From Snodgrassella sp. CFCC 13594 (GTDB lineage Bacteria > Pseudomonadota > Gammaproteobacteria > Burkholderiales > Neisseriaceae), in the NCBI RefSeq assembly GCF_001590725.1, contig NZ_LQXR01000003.1, positions 86,645-150,644 of the forward strand: 64,000 bases of DNA, given 5' to 3'. The first letter of the stretch is position 1. Every line of letters starts with the position of its first letter. The notes below the pieces were generated by a model. The model worked only from the letters and a program-made list of their open reading frames with translations, had not been told where the DNA came from and did not search any database. Made by a program: the position numbers and the translations under genes. Of the stretch, positions 19,186 to 29,351 are shown in pieces.

Positions 19186-19312
19186 TGGGTATTGGTCACG
19201 CATTTGATTACAATACGGCTCTCTTTGGTTTTGCGGGCGGAGCAGGCCGTATAACGGCTTCGCCGTTTCGTTATTGGCACGGCACCATTTTACCGGTTGA
19301 TAAGGATACCCC

Positions 19313-21469
19313 ATGAAAATTGCCGCCAGCGCGGGCACTGAATTTGCTTTTCTAAGCGACTATAAGGTCATGCCCATCGATATGACCGATTTCACCAATG
19401 TCTGCGCTGTGGTGGCCACCACGGCCGATTTGGCAGAAGTGTGGACGGAGTTGGATCGCTTGGGGTTTGATATTCCGATTTTCGCCGCTGTGGAATATGG
19501 TGAAACGGTGCCCCCACAATGGCTGCCTGAATTGTATGCGGTGATTGAATTGGCACCGGAACAAAAATACTACAACGGCCAGCTTATCAATGCGGCCGCT
19601 TCTGATTATATTGATGCGCTGGATCCCCCGTTTTTTCAAGCATTAAAAGAATACACGGACTATGGCAATGCCGCATTTGATTGCCCTGGTCACCAAGGCG
19701 GCCAGTTTTTTCGTAAGCACCCATCGGGACGGCGATTTTATCTGTATTTTGGCGAAACCCTATTTCGTGCGGATTCGTGTAATGCCGATGTGCGCTTGGG
19801 CGATTTGCTGATACATGAAGGCCCTGCTTACCAAGCGCAGGCGCATGCCGCCAAAGTATTCAATGCCGATAAGACCTATTTTGTCCTCAATGGTACTTCA
19901 GCAGCCAATAAAATTGCCATTGGTGCCTTGGTGGCGCCGGGTGATTTGGTGTTGTTTGATCGCAATAATCACAAATCTGTGCATCAAGGTGCCTTAACTT
20001 TGTGTGGAGGCATCCCTGTATATCTGGAAACCACGCGTAATGCTTATGGGTTTATTGGTGGGATTGCCGCGCATTGTTTTGATGAAGCCGATATTCGTCA
20101 TGAGATCACCAAAGTGGCGCCGGAGCGCGCCCAAGAGGCTAGGCCTTTTAGGCTTGCGGTAATTCAATTGGGCACTTACGACGGTACCATCTACAATGCC
20201 CGCCAAGTGGTTGACCGCATTGGTCATTTGTGTGACTACATTTTATTTGATTCTGCATGGGTGGGATATGAGCAATTCATTCCCATGATGCGCGATTGTT
20301 CGCCTCTGCTACTGGATTTGAAACCGGAAGACCCTGGCATCTTGGTTACGCAATCGGTACACAAACAGCAAGCTGGTTTTTCTCAGGCTTCGCAAATTCA
20401 CAAAAAAGATGTGCACATCAGTAAGCAAGCTCGCTATTGCAACCACAAACGTTTTAACAATGCATTTATGATGCATGTGTCGACCAGTCCATTTTATCCC
20501 TTGTTTGCCTCGCTGGATGTGAATGCCAAAATGCACGATGGCAAGGCTGGTAAGCGCATGTGGCGTGAATGCGTGATTGCAGGGATTGAAGCCCGCAAAA
20601 TGTTGTTGCAGACCTGTCGTTGGATTCGTCCGTTTGTGCCGCCAGAAGTAGATGGCCGCGCGTGGCAGGATTACGATACAGATGATATGGTTGATGACAT
20701 TCGCTTTTTTCAGTTTGAACAAAGTGCGCTTTGGCATGATTTTTCAGCCTATCAGGACAAACAATATTTTATTGATCCTTGTAAATTGTTACTCACCACA
20801 CCCGGTATTGACGTAGCTTCGGGTGATTATGCTGATTTTGGCATTCCGGCCGCGATTCTGGCGCATTATTTGCGTGAGCGTTCAGTTATTCCCGAAAAGG
20901 CTGATTTAAATTCGATTTTGTTTTTGCTGACACCTGCTGAGAATATGGCCAAATTTCAGCATTTGGTGGCCAATATTGCGCGCTTTGAAGAGCACATTGA
21001 TACGAATACGATGGTATCGGACATGCTGCCCAGTCTGGTTAAAGCATATCCTGCATATCAACACATGCACATTCGTGATTTATGCCAGAAAATGCATGAT
21101 TTTTATCGCAAATATGCCCTCAATAAACTGCAAAAACAAATGTTTTTGCGTGATGCATGGCCCAAAGCTGAGTACAGTCCTCAATCGGTGCACACGGCTT
21201 TCATTCGCAATCAGGTGGAATTGGTGCCATTAAAAGACATAGCTGGCCGTGTGGCAGCAGAAGGCGCGCTGCCATATCCGCCGGGCGTGCTGTGCATTGT
21301 GCCAGGAGAAGTATGGGGTGGCGCGGTATTGGATTACTTTTTGGCGCTGGAGGAAGGCATCAATACTTTGCCTGGATTTGAGCCGGAGATTCAAGGTGTG
21401 TATTTGGAGGCAGACGCTCGTGGTCGTAAGCAAGCTTTTGCTTATGTATTAAAGAAAAGTTTTGCATAA
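19313..21469 (+). CDS. speC: Ornithine decarboxylase (SpeC/SpeF type)
   Basis: Fold type I PLP decarboxylase making putrescine from ornithine. The sequence contains the wing domain at the N-terminus, then FDCPGHQGGQFFRKHP, NADKTYFVLNGTSAANK, FDRNNHKSVHQGA, DSAWVGYEQFIPMM and the PLP lysine K351 in SVHKQQAGFSQ. EGALPYPPGVLCIVPGE closes the C-terminal domain. It is 718 residues against 711 (SpeC) and 732 (SpeF) in E. coli; similarity to SpeF/SpeC over lysine or arginine decarboxylases is clear. Whether it is the biosynthetic or inducible form cannot be told from sequence. No putrescine antiporter potE is adjacent; the next gene is an unrelated transporter on the other strand. Confidence 0.93.
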   Translation: MKIAASAGTEFAFLSDYKVMPIDMTDFTNVCAVVATTADLAEVWTELDRLGFDIPIFAAVEYGETVPPQWLPELYAVIELAPEQKYYNGQLINAAASDYIDALDPPFFQALKEYTDYGNAAFDCPGHQGGQFFRKHPSGRRFYLYFGETLFRADSCNADVRLGDLLIHEGPAYQAQAHAAKVFNADKTYFVLNGTSAANKIAIGALVAPGDLVLFDRNNHKSVHQGALTLCGGIPVYLETTRNAYGFIGGIAAHCFDEADIRHEITKVAPERAQEARPFRLAVIQLGTYDGTIYNARQVVDRIGHLCDYILFDSAWVGYEQFIPMMRDCSPLLLDLKPEDPGILVTQSVHKQQAGFSQASQIHKKDVHISKQARYCNHKRFNNAFMMHVSTSPFYPLFASLDVNAKMHDGKAGKRMWRECVIAGIEARKMLLQTCRWIRPFVPPEVDGRAWQDYDTDDMVDDIRFFQFEQSALWHDFSAYQDKQYFIDPCKLLLTTPGIDVASGDYADFGIPAAILAHYLRERSVIPEKADLNSILFLLTPAENMAKFQHLVANIARFEEHIDTNTMVSDMLPSLVKAYPAYQHMHIRDLCQKMHDFYRKYALNKLQKQMFLRDAWPKAEYSPQSVHTAFIRNQVELVPLKDIAGRVAAEGALPYPPGVLCIVPGEVWGGAVLDYFLALEEGINTLPGFEPEIQGVYLEADARGRKQAFAYVLKKSFA

Positions 21470-21485
21470 CCATTTTTATGTCCAT

Positions 21486-21518
21486 AAAGCCCTTGGCGTT
21501 CACCCATCAAGGGCTTTT
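21486..21518 (+). terminator. Terminator after ornithine decarboxylase
   Basis: AAAGCCCTTG (21486-21495), a 12-base loop and CAAGGGCTTTT (21508-21518) form a stem with a T tail 16 bases after the stop codon. Confidence 0.75.
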
Positions 21519-21915
21519 GCTGTTGGTACGGGTCTCATTCGTGGTTGAAGCATTAGAAAGTCATCGACAGAATAGATCAATATCGGCGGTGTAGCGGATG
21601 CCAATTTATTTTATGGTGGCTTTAGTCGGTTGATGTATCAGTAGTCGATTCGGTTTTATTATGGGTGTGATGACGTAGTGCCAAATAAGTGTAGGGCGAA
21701 GCTACGAGAAGCCGGGTGTCGCTTTGTTGTGGCCATCTATCACCATTGAAGACCATGGTAGAAAAAAGCAGGCGCGCCATAAGGATGCAGATATAAATCA
21801 ATTTTTATTGGTTTATTTCAGCATTGGCATGCTTGAGGCAAGAAAGGTTATGAGCAACTGCTTATATATGTCGCAACAAGGCCGTTTGCATCTGCTGCTG
21901 TATTGAGGATGATCA
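21519..21915. other. Gene-free stretch between convergent genes
   Basis: About 400 bases between the decarboxylase terminator and the terminator of the MHS transporter. No ORF with a ribosome site or recognisable family was seen; the 60-codon frame at 21724 has unconvincing composition. No RNA gene recognised. Confidence 0.4.
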
Positions 21916-21916
21916 T

Positions 21917-21946
21917 AAAAAGGCCTGATGTGGGAACATCAGGCCT
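21917..21946 (-). terminator. Terminator of the MHS transporter gene
   Basis: AGGCCTGATGT (21921-21931), loop GGGA, ACATCAGGCCT (21936-21946). On the minus strand the stem is followed by TTTTT. Perfect 11 bp stem, 31 bases past the stop. Confidence 0.85.
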
Positions 21947-21977
21947 GGTGTTGGTAATCATCAATTACATTCAAACA

Positions 21978-23321
21978 TCAATTATCAATTTCGATGTGCC
22001 GGGTTTCAGGCAGCAACCACACTGCAATCATGCTGATGAGGCAAGAAGCAATTAAAAACCAGCCAACCAAATTAATGCCTTGTTCCCCAAAATGGGTGGT
22101 CATCCAAGCGGCTGCAAATGGGGTGAGTGACCCCCCCAGAATGCCACCGAAGCTGAAAGACATGGAGGCGCCGGAATAGCGCACATTGGTGGGGAATATT
22201 TCGGGTAAAAATGCCGCCAAAGGCGTCCACAATGCGCCCATCACAAACAAGGCCACGGCTAAGAATGTGAATGACACCACGACATTGCTGGTGTTCATCA
22301 AATCACCCCAGAAATAGCCCATGATGATGGTGATGCTGCCGGTAATCAAGAAAGTAGGGCGGCGACCCAGCTTTTCAGACAGCCAAGCACCTAAAGGCGA
22401 ACCCAATGCCATGAACACAATGGCGATCATTAGCATAAATAGGTAGTCGATTTTTGGGTAATACGGTGCGCTTTGCCATGGATGCAAAGTGGTGGCGTAT
22501 TGCAATGAAAATACCGTGGTTAAGAAAAACAAGGTAAAGCAAGACATGGCAGAAAGAGAACCTAAAATCAGTTCTTTATAATGCTTTTTCACAATGTCGG
22601 CCAAAGGGGCTCTAGATTGGGTTTGCTTCTTGACCATTTTTTGGAAAGCGGCACTTTCCACAATCGACATGCGCACATACAAGCCCAAGCCGATCAAGAT
22701 GATGCTGAGGATGAATGGAATGCGCCATCCATAGGACATCATTTGTTCTGGTGTTAACAGCGAATTTAAGGTGATGAAAATACCACTGGCCACAATGAAT
22801 CCAATCGGAGGGCCCATTTGTGGAAACATCGCAAAAATTGCGCGTTTTCCTTTGGGGGCATTTTCTGTGGCCAACAAGGCAGCACCGCCCCATTCTCCAC
22901 CCAAGCCTAAACCTTGACCAAAGCGCAATACACATAGCAACAATGGCGCCACAATACCAGCCTGATGGTAGGTGGGCAGAAAGCCAATGAGGGTGGTGCT
23001 GATGCCCATAATGAGCAATGAAGCGATCAAAGTGGTCTTGCGGCCGACTTTGTCGCCAAAGTGGCCAAACATGGCGGCGCCGATGGGGCGAGCCACAAAG
23101 GCGATGCCAAATGTCAGAAAAGACGCCATGATCGCTTGTGCCGTGTCTTTGGTGGGAAAAAACAATTCACCCAAAACCAGCGCTGCTGCTAGGCCATAAA
23201 TATAGAAATCATAAAATTCGACGGCGGTACCGACAAAGCTGGCTACCGCCACACGGAAACCAGAATTGGTGTGCTGCTCTTCTGTAGAAGCCGCTGACGA
23301 ATGAGGAGTTGCGGTTGTCAT
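21978..23321 (-). CDS. MHS-family MFS transporter (metabolite:H+ symporter)
   Basis: Twelve-helix inner-membrane symporter of the metabolite:proton symporter branch of MFS (relatives ShiA, YhjE, ProP). Signature elements are VGTAVEFYDFYIYGLAAAL in helix 1, MFGHFGDKVGRKTTL as motif A, LRFGQGLGLGGEWGGAALLATENAP, and the second motif A ASEKLGRRPTF-like region (WLSEKLGRRP). The C-terminus shows LPETRHIEI. It is 447 residues, normal. Substrate cannot be read from sequence; YhjE-type proteins are the nearest that come to mind. It is flanked by terminators on both sides, so it is monocistronic. Confidence 0.85.
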   Translation of the reverse strand: MTTATPHSSAASTEEQHTNSGFRVAVASFVGTAVEFYDFYIYGLAAALVLGELFFPTKDTAQAIMASFLTFGIAFVARPIGAAMFGHFGDKVGRKTTLIASLLIMGISTTLIGFLPTYHQAGIVAPLLLCVLRFGQGLGLGGEWGGAALLATENAPKGKRAIFAMFPQMGPPIGFIVASGIFITLNSLLTPEQMMSYGWRIPFILSIILIGLGLYVRMSIVESAAFQKMVKKQTQSRAPLADIVKKHYKELILGSLSAMSCFTLFFLTTVFSLQYATTLHPWQSAPYYPKIDYLFMLMIAIVFMALGSPLGAWLSEKLGRRPTFLITGSITIIMGYFWGDLMNTSNVVVSFTFLAVALFVMGALWTPLAAFLPEIFPTNVRYSGASMSFSFGGILGGSLTPFAAAWMTTHFGEQGINLVGWFLIASCLISMIAVWLLPETRHIEIDN

Positions 23322-23361
23322 TTTATTTATTCTTCAATAGGTTATGAATAATGATTGGTCT

Positions 23362-23389
23362 AAAAAAGGCCTGAATCAACAGGCCTTTT
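23362..23389 (-). terminator. Terminator of the ilv operon
   Basis: AAAAGGCCTG, a six-base loop and CAGGCCTTTT form a symmetrical stem between the ilvC stop (23409) and the MHS gene start. T runs occur on both strands. Confidence 0.8.
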
Positions 23390-23408
23390 GCTGTTTACAT
23401 CAATGTGG

Positions 23409-24467
<1,059 letters not shown>

Positions 24468-24472
24468 TTACG

Positions 24473-24508
24473 GGCTGCCTGAATGCAGTAGCAATGTTTC
24501 AGGTAGCC
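24473..24508 (-). terminator. Imperfect DUS-pair hairpin between ilvH and ilvC
   Basis: GGCTGCCTGAA (24473-24483) and TTCAGGTAGCC (24498-24508) pair over 11 bases with one mismatch or wobble. There is no strong T run, so it may attenuate rather than stop transcription, or may simply be two uptake sequences, the second matching the AGGCTACCTGAA dialect. Confidence 0.4.
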
Positions 24509-24530
24509 ACTATGGTTAACTAATGAGGGA

Positions 24531-25022
24531 TTAAATACGCAACATCCGTTCGCCGCGGCCAATACCGGCTGCACCCGTGCGGACTGTTTCCAAAATCAGG
24601 GTTTTACCCACTGTATCCAGAAAGGCATCCAATTTATCACTGGGCCCAGTCACTTCAACCGTATAGGTTTTGTCGGTAACGTCAATTACGTGACCTCGAA
24701 AAATATCGGTTAAGCGCAAAATTTCATCGCGATCTTTACCACTGGCGCGCAGTTTCACCAGCATCAGTTCCCGTTCAACAAATTGGCTGTCATTTAAGTC
24801 GATCACTTTAATGACTTCAATCAGCTTATTGAGTTGTTTGGTGATTTGTTCCATCACATCGGCATCCCCGTGAGTAACGATGGTCATGCGCGATAGTGTG
24901 GCATCTTCTGTGGGGGCAACAGACAAAGAGTCGATGTTGTAATCACGGGCAGAAAACAAACCCACAATTCGGCTCATGGCACCTGATTCGTTTTCCATTA
25001 AAATGGATAAAATGTGTCTCAT
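24531..25022 (-). CDS. ilvH: Acetolactate synthase small (regulatory) subunit
   Basis: ACT-domain regulatory subunit that binds valine and activates the large subunit. The N-terminus RHILSILMENESGAMSRIVGLFSARDYNIDSLSVAPTED is the ACT domain. FVERELMLVKLRASGKDR starts the C-terminal domain. It is 163 residues, identical in length to E. coli IlvH. It overlaps the end of ilvI by four bases, consistent with translational coupling. The ilvN name is used for the same family elsewhere. Confidence 0.96.
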   Translation of the reverse strand: MRHILSILMENESGAMSRIVGLFSARDYNIDSLSVAPTEDATLSRMTIVTHGDADVMEQITKQLNKLIEVIKVIDLNDSQFVERELMLVKLRASGKDRDEILRLTDIFRGHVIDVTDKTYTVEVTGPSDKLDAFLDTVGKTLILETVRTGAAGIGRGERMLRI

Positions 25023-26803
25023 GGTACGCTCCGGGTATCGTAGTCACGGTCGGTGACATCATTGACATCGCTGTCAGCTTTGGTTTCACGCATATGCGGC
25101 GGTAAAACCATTTCGTCCAGCCCCTTGCCGTTGCCCACCATGGGAAATACATTTTGTTTGCGATCGGTAATGAAGTCCATAAACACCAAACGGTCTTTCA
25201 GTGCAATGGCTTCTTGTAGTGCGCCTTCTACATCACTCGGCTTTTCAATGCGCATGCCAACGTGCCCATAAGATTCAGCCAGCTTGACAAAATCCGGCAA
25301 TGATTCCATGTACGATTCAGAATAACGATCTTGGTAATAAAACTCTTGCCATTGGCGCACCATACCCAAATAACCGTTGTTTAAATTAATGATTTTAATG
25401 GGCAACCGGTATTGGTAGCAGGTTGATAACTCCTGAATATTCATTTGAATAGAACCTTCGCCGGTGATGCAAAAAACATCCTCACCCGGACACGCCAAGG
25501 TGGCACCCATTGCATAAGGCAAACCCACGCCCATGGTACCTAAACCACCAGAGTTGAGCCATTGGCGTGGTCGTTGGAATGGGTAGTACTGCGCGGCAAA
25601 CATCTGATGCTGACCCACATCCGATGTAATAATGGCATTGTTTTCTGTTAATCTGGCCAGTGTTTGCACCACAAATTGTGGTTTAATAACTTCGTTTGAT
25701 GGTTCAAACCAGAGGCTATTGCGCGCGCGCCAGCCTTCTATGGTATGCCACCATTTTTCCAAGGATGTGGTATTCAATACCAAACCTTGCTTTTTCCACA
25801 GGCCCAAGATGTCGGTGAGTACATTTCTCACATCACCCACAATCGGCACATCTACTTTCACCCGTTTGGCAATGCTGGAAGGATCAATGTCGATGTGAAT
25901 GATTTTTTTCGATGTGTTTGTGAATTTACTCGGTACCGAAATAACACGGTCATCAAATCGCGCACCCACCGCCAAAACCACATCAGCATTTTGCATGGTT
26001 AAATTGGCTTCATAGGTGCCATGCATGCCAACCATACCCAAAAATTGTTTGTGGCAGGAAGGATAGGCACCCAAGCCCATGAGTGTGCCCGTGCACGGCG
26101 CCCCCATTAGTTGCACCAATTCGGTTAATTCCTGACTGGCATTGCCCAATACAACTCCACCACCGAAATACACCACAGGGCGTTTGGCCGCAGCCAAAAC
26201 CTGCACAGCTTTTTTGATTTGGCCTGCATGGCCGTGGGTAACCGGTTGGTAGGAACGAATGAAAATATCATCTTGTGGGTAACTGAATTTAGCCAGAGCT
26301 TGAGTCACGTCTTTAGGAACATCAATTACCACAGTGCCGGGTCGGCCAGTACGGGCGATCTGAAAGGCCATTTTAATGGTCTCAGCCAGCTCGTGTACAC
26401 TGGTTACCAAGAAATTGTGTTTGACACAAGGGCGTGAAATGCCCACGGTATCCACTTCTTGGAACGCATCAGAACCTATTGCTGGCGTGGCCACTTGGCC
26501 GGTAATCACTACCAGCGGCACGGAATCTGAATTTGCAGTGGCGATGCCAGTAATGGCGTTGGTGGCACCAGGACCCGAAGTCACAATGGCAACACCCACT
26601 TTTTGACCATCGCTGGCACGTGAATAAGCATCAGCAGCATGTACCGCAGCTTGCTCGTGGCGAACCAGAATGTGACGAAATTTATTTAATTGGAAGATGG
26701 CGTCGTAAATTTCAAGTACTGCGCCGCCAGGGTAGCCAAAAACGTATTCAACGCCTTCGGCTTTAAGGCTTTGCACAAGGATTTGTGCACCGGAAAGTTG
26801 CAT
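25019..26803 (-). CDS. ilvI: Acetolactate synthase large (catalytic) subunit
   Basis: ThDP-dependent enzyme condensing pyruvate with pyruvate or 2-ketobutyrate. The catalytic Glu is in VRHEQAAVHAADAYSRASD (about residue 48), ATSGPGATNAITGIATA-type motifs follow (TSGPGATNAITG), and the FAD-binding middle domain contains GARFDDRVISVPSKF. The ThDP motif begins ITGEGSIQMNIQELST and ends with NNGYLGMVRQWQEFYY. It is 594 residues, about 20 longer than E. coli IlvI because of an Asp-rich tail (KADSDVNDVTDRDYDTRS). AGAGG precedes the ATG. First gene of ilvI-ilvH-ilvC; no Leu/Ile/Val-rich leader peptide was found upstream. Confidence 0.96.
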   Translation of the reverse strand: MQLSGAQILVQSLKAEGVEYVFGYPGGAVLEIYDAIFQLNKFRHILVRHEQAAVHAADAYSRASDGQKVGVAIVTSGPGATNAITGIATANSDSVPLVVITGQVATPAIGSDAFQEVDTVGISRPCVKHNFLVTSVHELAETIKMAFQIARTGRPGTVVIDVPKDVTQALAKFSYPQDDIFIRSYQPVTHGHAGQIKKAVQVLAAAKRPVVYFGGGVVLGNASQELTELVQLMGAPCTGTLMGLGAYPSCHKQFLGMVGMHGTYEANLTMQNADVVLAVGARFDDRVISVPSKFTNTSKKIIHIDIDPSSIAKRVKVDVPIVGDVRNVLTDILGLWKKQGLVLNTTSLEKWWHTIEGWRARNSLWFEPSNEVIKPQFVVQTLARLTENNAIITSDVGQHQMFAAQYYPFQRPRQWLNSGGLGTMGVGLPYAMGATLACPGEDVFCITGEGSIQMNIQELSTCYQYRLPIKIINLNNGYLGMVRQWQEFYYQDRYSESYMESLPDFVKLAESYGHVGMRIEKPSDVEGALQEAIALKDRLVFMDFITDRKQNVFPMVGNGKGLDEMVLPPHMRETKADSDVNDVTDRDYDTRSVP

Positions 26804-27101
26804 GTCAACCTCTGTTTTGTCAGGTAGCCCAACTGATGCGTCATCGTTTCACCTCTGCCGGGTAGGCTGATGTTTGGTACAGCGATTTAGGGTACGCGCA
26901 CACAAACATCGTGGTGACCAATCGATACGGCATCCCATAGTTGGAATAGCTGCCTTGGGTTTATCGAACGAGGCATGACAATATAGCAATGCCATTTATT
27001 GTGCAAGCGCAAAACCCAAGATTCGAGGCTCAACTTGAGTCTAATTGATTAGTATTATGCTGATTTCTGCTAATTTAATAAATTAATTGATATTAAATAT
27101 T
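26804..27101. other. Upstream region of ilvI
   Basis: About 300 bases between the ilvI start and the large hairpin at 27102. The minus strand contains TTGCAC and TATATT near 26980-27005, but with 15 bp spacing, a weak promoter match. No branched-chain-rich leader peptide or riboswitch was recognised. Confidence 0.35.
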
Positions 27102-27150
27102 AAAAATAGACATATTATTATTATTTTAAAAATAATATGTCTATTTTTTT
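27102..27150. terminator. Long AT-rich bidirectional hairpin
   Basis: A perfect 18 bp inverted repeat (27102-27119 and 27131-27148, containing ATAGACATATTATT) with an 11-base loop and flanking T/A runs. It sits 50 bases after the stop of the DAHP-synthase-like gene and can terminate in either direction. Confidence 0.65.
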
Positions 27151-27197
27151 TAAAATTATTGCTAATTTTTGTTTTGTAATGATATTAGTCAATATGT

Positions 27198-28088
27198 CTA
27201 ATTTCGAGATGGTTGATGCATGATCACGGCATCTGCCCCTGCTGCTTGGGATAAAGCCAGCAAGACGCTTTCGGGTAGATAGGCATGGTGTAAGCGCAAA
27301 ATATTGGTTACCACCGGTAAGTGACTGATGCGCTTGGCTTTGACAATGGCTTCAATGTCCAAGCGGTAGGGTGCATTTCGATCTAAGCTGAGCGTGCCAG
27401 CTTCGCCGAGCATGATGTGATGGTTGCCCTTTATGGCAATGTGTTCCGCTGCAATCAGCCAGTCGTCAATTTGATGGTGTTTGTCTTTGCACACAATCAC
27501 GGGCACATTCAGGCGGCCTACTTCATCGCGTAAGCTACGGTTGGCGAGTTGCTCGCCACCCAAATACAGAATGTCTGCAGTGGCTGCTAATACGGATTCC
27601 AGTTGCCGCACATCGCGGATACGTACCACGGCTGCCTGATTGGCGGTATGCGCGGTGTGGATGAGTTGGTTCAGTTCACGGTCGCGGGCGGCATTATTAT
27701 CTTGTGGGTTCGGCGCGTAAGGGGTGTCGTTGCGGTAATAAGGATCCATGAATACCACAGGGCTTTCAGGCAGCCTATTGTTTTTGACTGGATAAATAAT
27801 TTGCGTGGCATGGCCACCAAATGCAATGCCTCGAGCGGTGATGATGGTATCTTGGGCTTGGGTTTCGCGGCTGATGATGCGCCAGTCTTGGACTACACGC
27901 ATGGCTTTTTCAACCCCCGGCAATGCCTCCAATTCTCGTGGTACAAAGACCCGCTCGTCACCGACGGCACCAATAATGGTACGTTCGGCGCCACGGGATA
28001 TGTGTTCGGTCAAACCGCGACTGCGAATAACTTCGATCACTTGCTTGATATCTGCTTCACTGGCTTGCCGTTGCATGACGATAATCAT
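27198..28088 (-). CDS. DAHP-synthase-like protein lacking catalytic motifs
   Basis: The first 65 or so residues (MIIVMQRQASEADIKQVI, TIIGAVGDE) are the ferredoxin-like domain that precedes type I-beta DAHP synthase barrels. The remainder aligns loosely with the barrel (ADILYLGGEQLANRSLRDEVGRLNVPVIV, DDWLIAAEHIAIKGN, HLPVVTNI). The expected GPCSVE and KPRTSPYSFQG segments, the lysine of PVLLKRG, the ERG loop and the metal ligands of DPSHATG are missing or replaced (VCKDK, LGEAGT, TNILRLHH). So it is probably not an active shikimate-pathway enzyme; a regulatory or moonlighting role is open. The start at 28088 fits the domain; the ORF extends 28 codons upstream without support. It is 296 residues. 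Confidence 0.6.
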   Translation of the reverse strand: MIIVMQRQASEADIKQVIEVIRSRGLTEHISRGAERTIIGAVGDERVFVPRELEALPGVEKAMRVVQDWRIISRETQAQDTIITARGIAFGGHATQIIYPVKNNRLPESPVVFMDPYYRNDTPYAPNPQDNNAARDRELNQLIHTAHTANQAAVVRIRDVRQLESVLAATADILYLGGEQLANRSLRDEVGRLNVPVIVCKDKHHQIDDWLIAAEHIAIKGNHHIMLGEAGTLSLDRNAPYRLDIEAIVKAKRISHLPVVTNILRLHHAYLPESVLLALSQAAGADAVIMHQPSRN

Positions 28089-28362
28089 AATGGTGTTCCG
28101 TGGCTTGAGTTGCACTATTGTCGGGAAATTTGCCGTGTCTGACAAGGCAATTGCAATGGGTGATGAATGCATGACTAATCATGAGGTATGTGTCGGCTGG
28201 TTTTGGCGCGAAACCGATGCGGATTGGGTTTGTTTGAAAGTTGACAGGCATAAAGCCATGCAGTAGAAATGGTTGTGACAGTCAATGACATTTAAGTTTT
28301 GTTGGGTACCGTGGCCGTGGCGCTTAGAATCGCGGCAATCTGGCATGGCTAAAGGATGAATA

Positions 28363-29349
28363 ATGCAGAAAAAATGGATGTGGGTCGGCGTTGCGGTGGT
28401 GGCTTTGGTCGCGGTAGCTGTGTGGGTTAACGTACACAGCACTGAAAAGTTGCCTGACGGTTTTGCTGGCGGCAATGGCCGTTTGGAATTGCAGCGCATG
28501 GATGTGGCGACTTTGTATGCAGGGCGTGTGGTTGCAATGAAGGTCAATGAAGGAGATGAGGTGGCTAAGGATGCAGTTTTGGCTGAATTGTCTTCTGATC
28601 AAAGCAGCAGCCAGCTGGCGGGTGCCAAAGCTGCAAAAATAAGAGCGGAAGAAACAGTGGCTCGGGCTACCGCCGAAATTTTGGCTCAGCAACAGCAACA
28701 AAAAGTAGCACAAATGGAACTCGATAACACGCAACAGTTGAAGAATGATGCATTGGTGTCGGCAGCTGAATTGAAGCGGCGTCTGGCCGCACGTGATGGA
28801 GCCGCAGCAGCGGTGGCAGCGGCAAAAGCGGCTAAGGCGGAAGCGCAGGCCGCAGTGGGGCAGGCGCAAGCGCAAATTGATGCTGCCTCTTCTGCCAATA
28901 AAGATATGTTGATCCGTGCGCCGCAGGCGGGGCGAGTGGAATACCGCATCGCCGAAGCCGGTAATGTTTTGGGTGCTGGCAGCAAGGTAGTGACCTTGCT
29001 GGACCCCAGTGATGTGAGTATGAGTGTGTTTTTGCCCACCAATACGGTGGGTCAGTTAAAAATTGGTGATGAAGCGCGCATCGTGTTGGATGGCTTAGAT
29101 GCAGTATTTCCGGCGACAGTGGATTATATTGCAGCGGAAGCTCAATTTACACCCAAGTATGTGGAAACGGCCAATGAGCGCGAAAAGCTGATGTATAAGG
29201 TGAAGCTGAGCATACCGGCTGAAGTGGCTAAACGCTACAGTGGCTTACTGAAAGGGGGCTTAACCGGTAATGGCTATGTGCGCGTGGATGCAAAACAAGC
29301 TTGGCCAGCTTCATGGCAAGTTAAATTGCCATCGGGCAAAGGTGCCTAA
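28363..29349 (+). CDS. HlyD-family membrane fusion protein (YhiI type)
   Basis: Periplasmic adaptor of a tripartite ABC exporter. A single N-terminal membrane anchor ([17 protein letters not shown]) is followed by a lipoyl-like half ([28 protein letters not shown]), an Ala/Gln-rich coiled coil (about residues 85-175) and the second half [23 protein letters not shown]. It is 328 residues. AAGGATG precedes the start. It ends two bases before rbbA, and with the following genes corresponds to the E. coli yhiI-rbbA-yhhJ arrangement. It is transcribed divergently from the DAHP-synthase-like gene, with 274 bases between. Confidence 0.85.
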   Translation: MQKKWMWVGVAVVALVAVAVWVNVHSTEKLPDGFAGGNGRLELQRMDVATLYAGRVVAMKVNEGDEVAKDAVLAELSSDQSSSQLAGAKAAKIRAEETVARATAEILAQQQQQKVAQMELDNTQQLKNDALVSAAELKRRLAARDGAAAAVAAAKAAKAEAQAAVGQAQAQIDAASSANKDMLIRAPQAGRVEYRIAEAGNVLGAGSKVVTLLDPSDVSMSVFLPTNTVGQLKIGDEARIVLDGLDAVFPATVDYIAAEAQFTPKYVETANEREKLMYKVKLSIPAEVAKRYSGLLKGGLTGNGYVRVDAKQAWPASWQVKLPSGKGA

Positions 29350-29351
29350 AT

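Noticed and set aside
21724..21906. 60-codon plus-strand ORF between speC and the MHS transporter
   Set aside because: No ribosome site, no family resemblance, and located between two convergent terminators.
26804..27010. Possible ilv attenuator with leader peptide upstream of ilvI
   Set aside because: Small frames on the minus strand (starting near 26970 and 26900) are not enriched in Leu, Ile or Val, and no terminator/antiterminator pair is visible.
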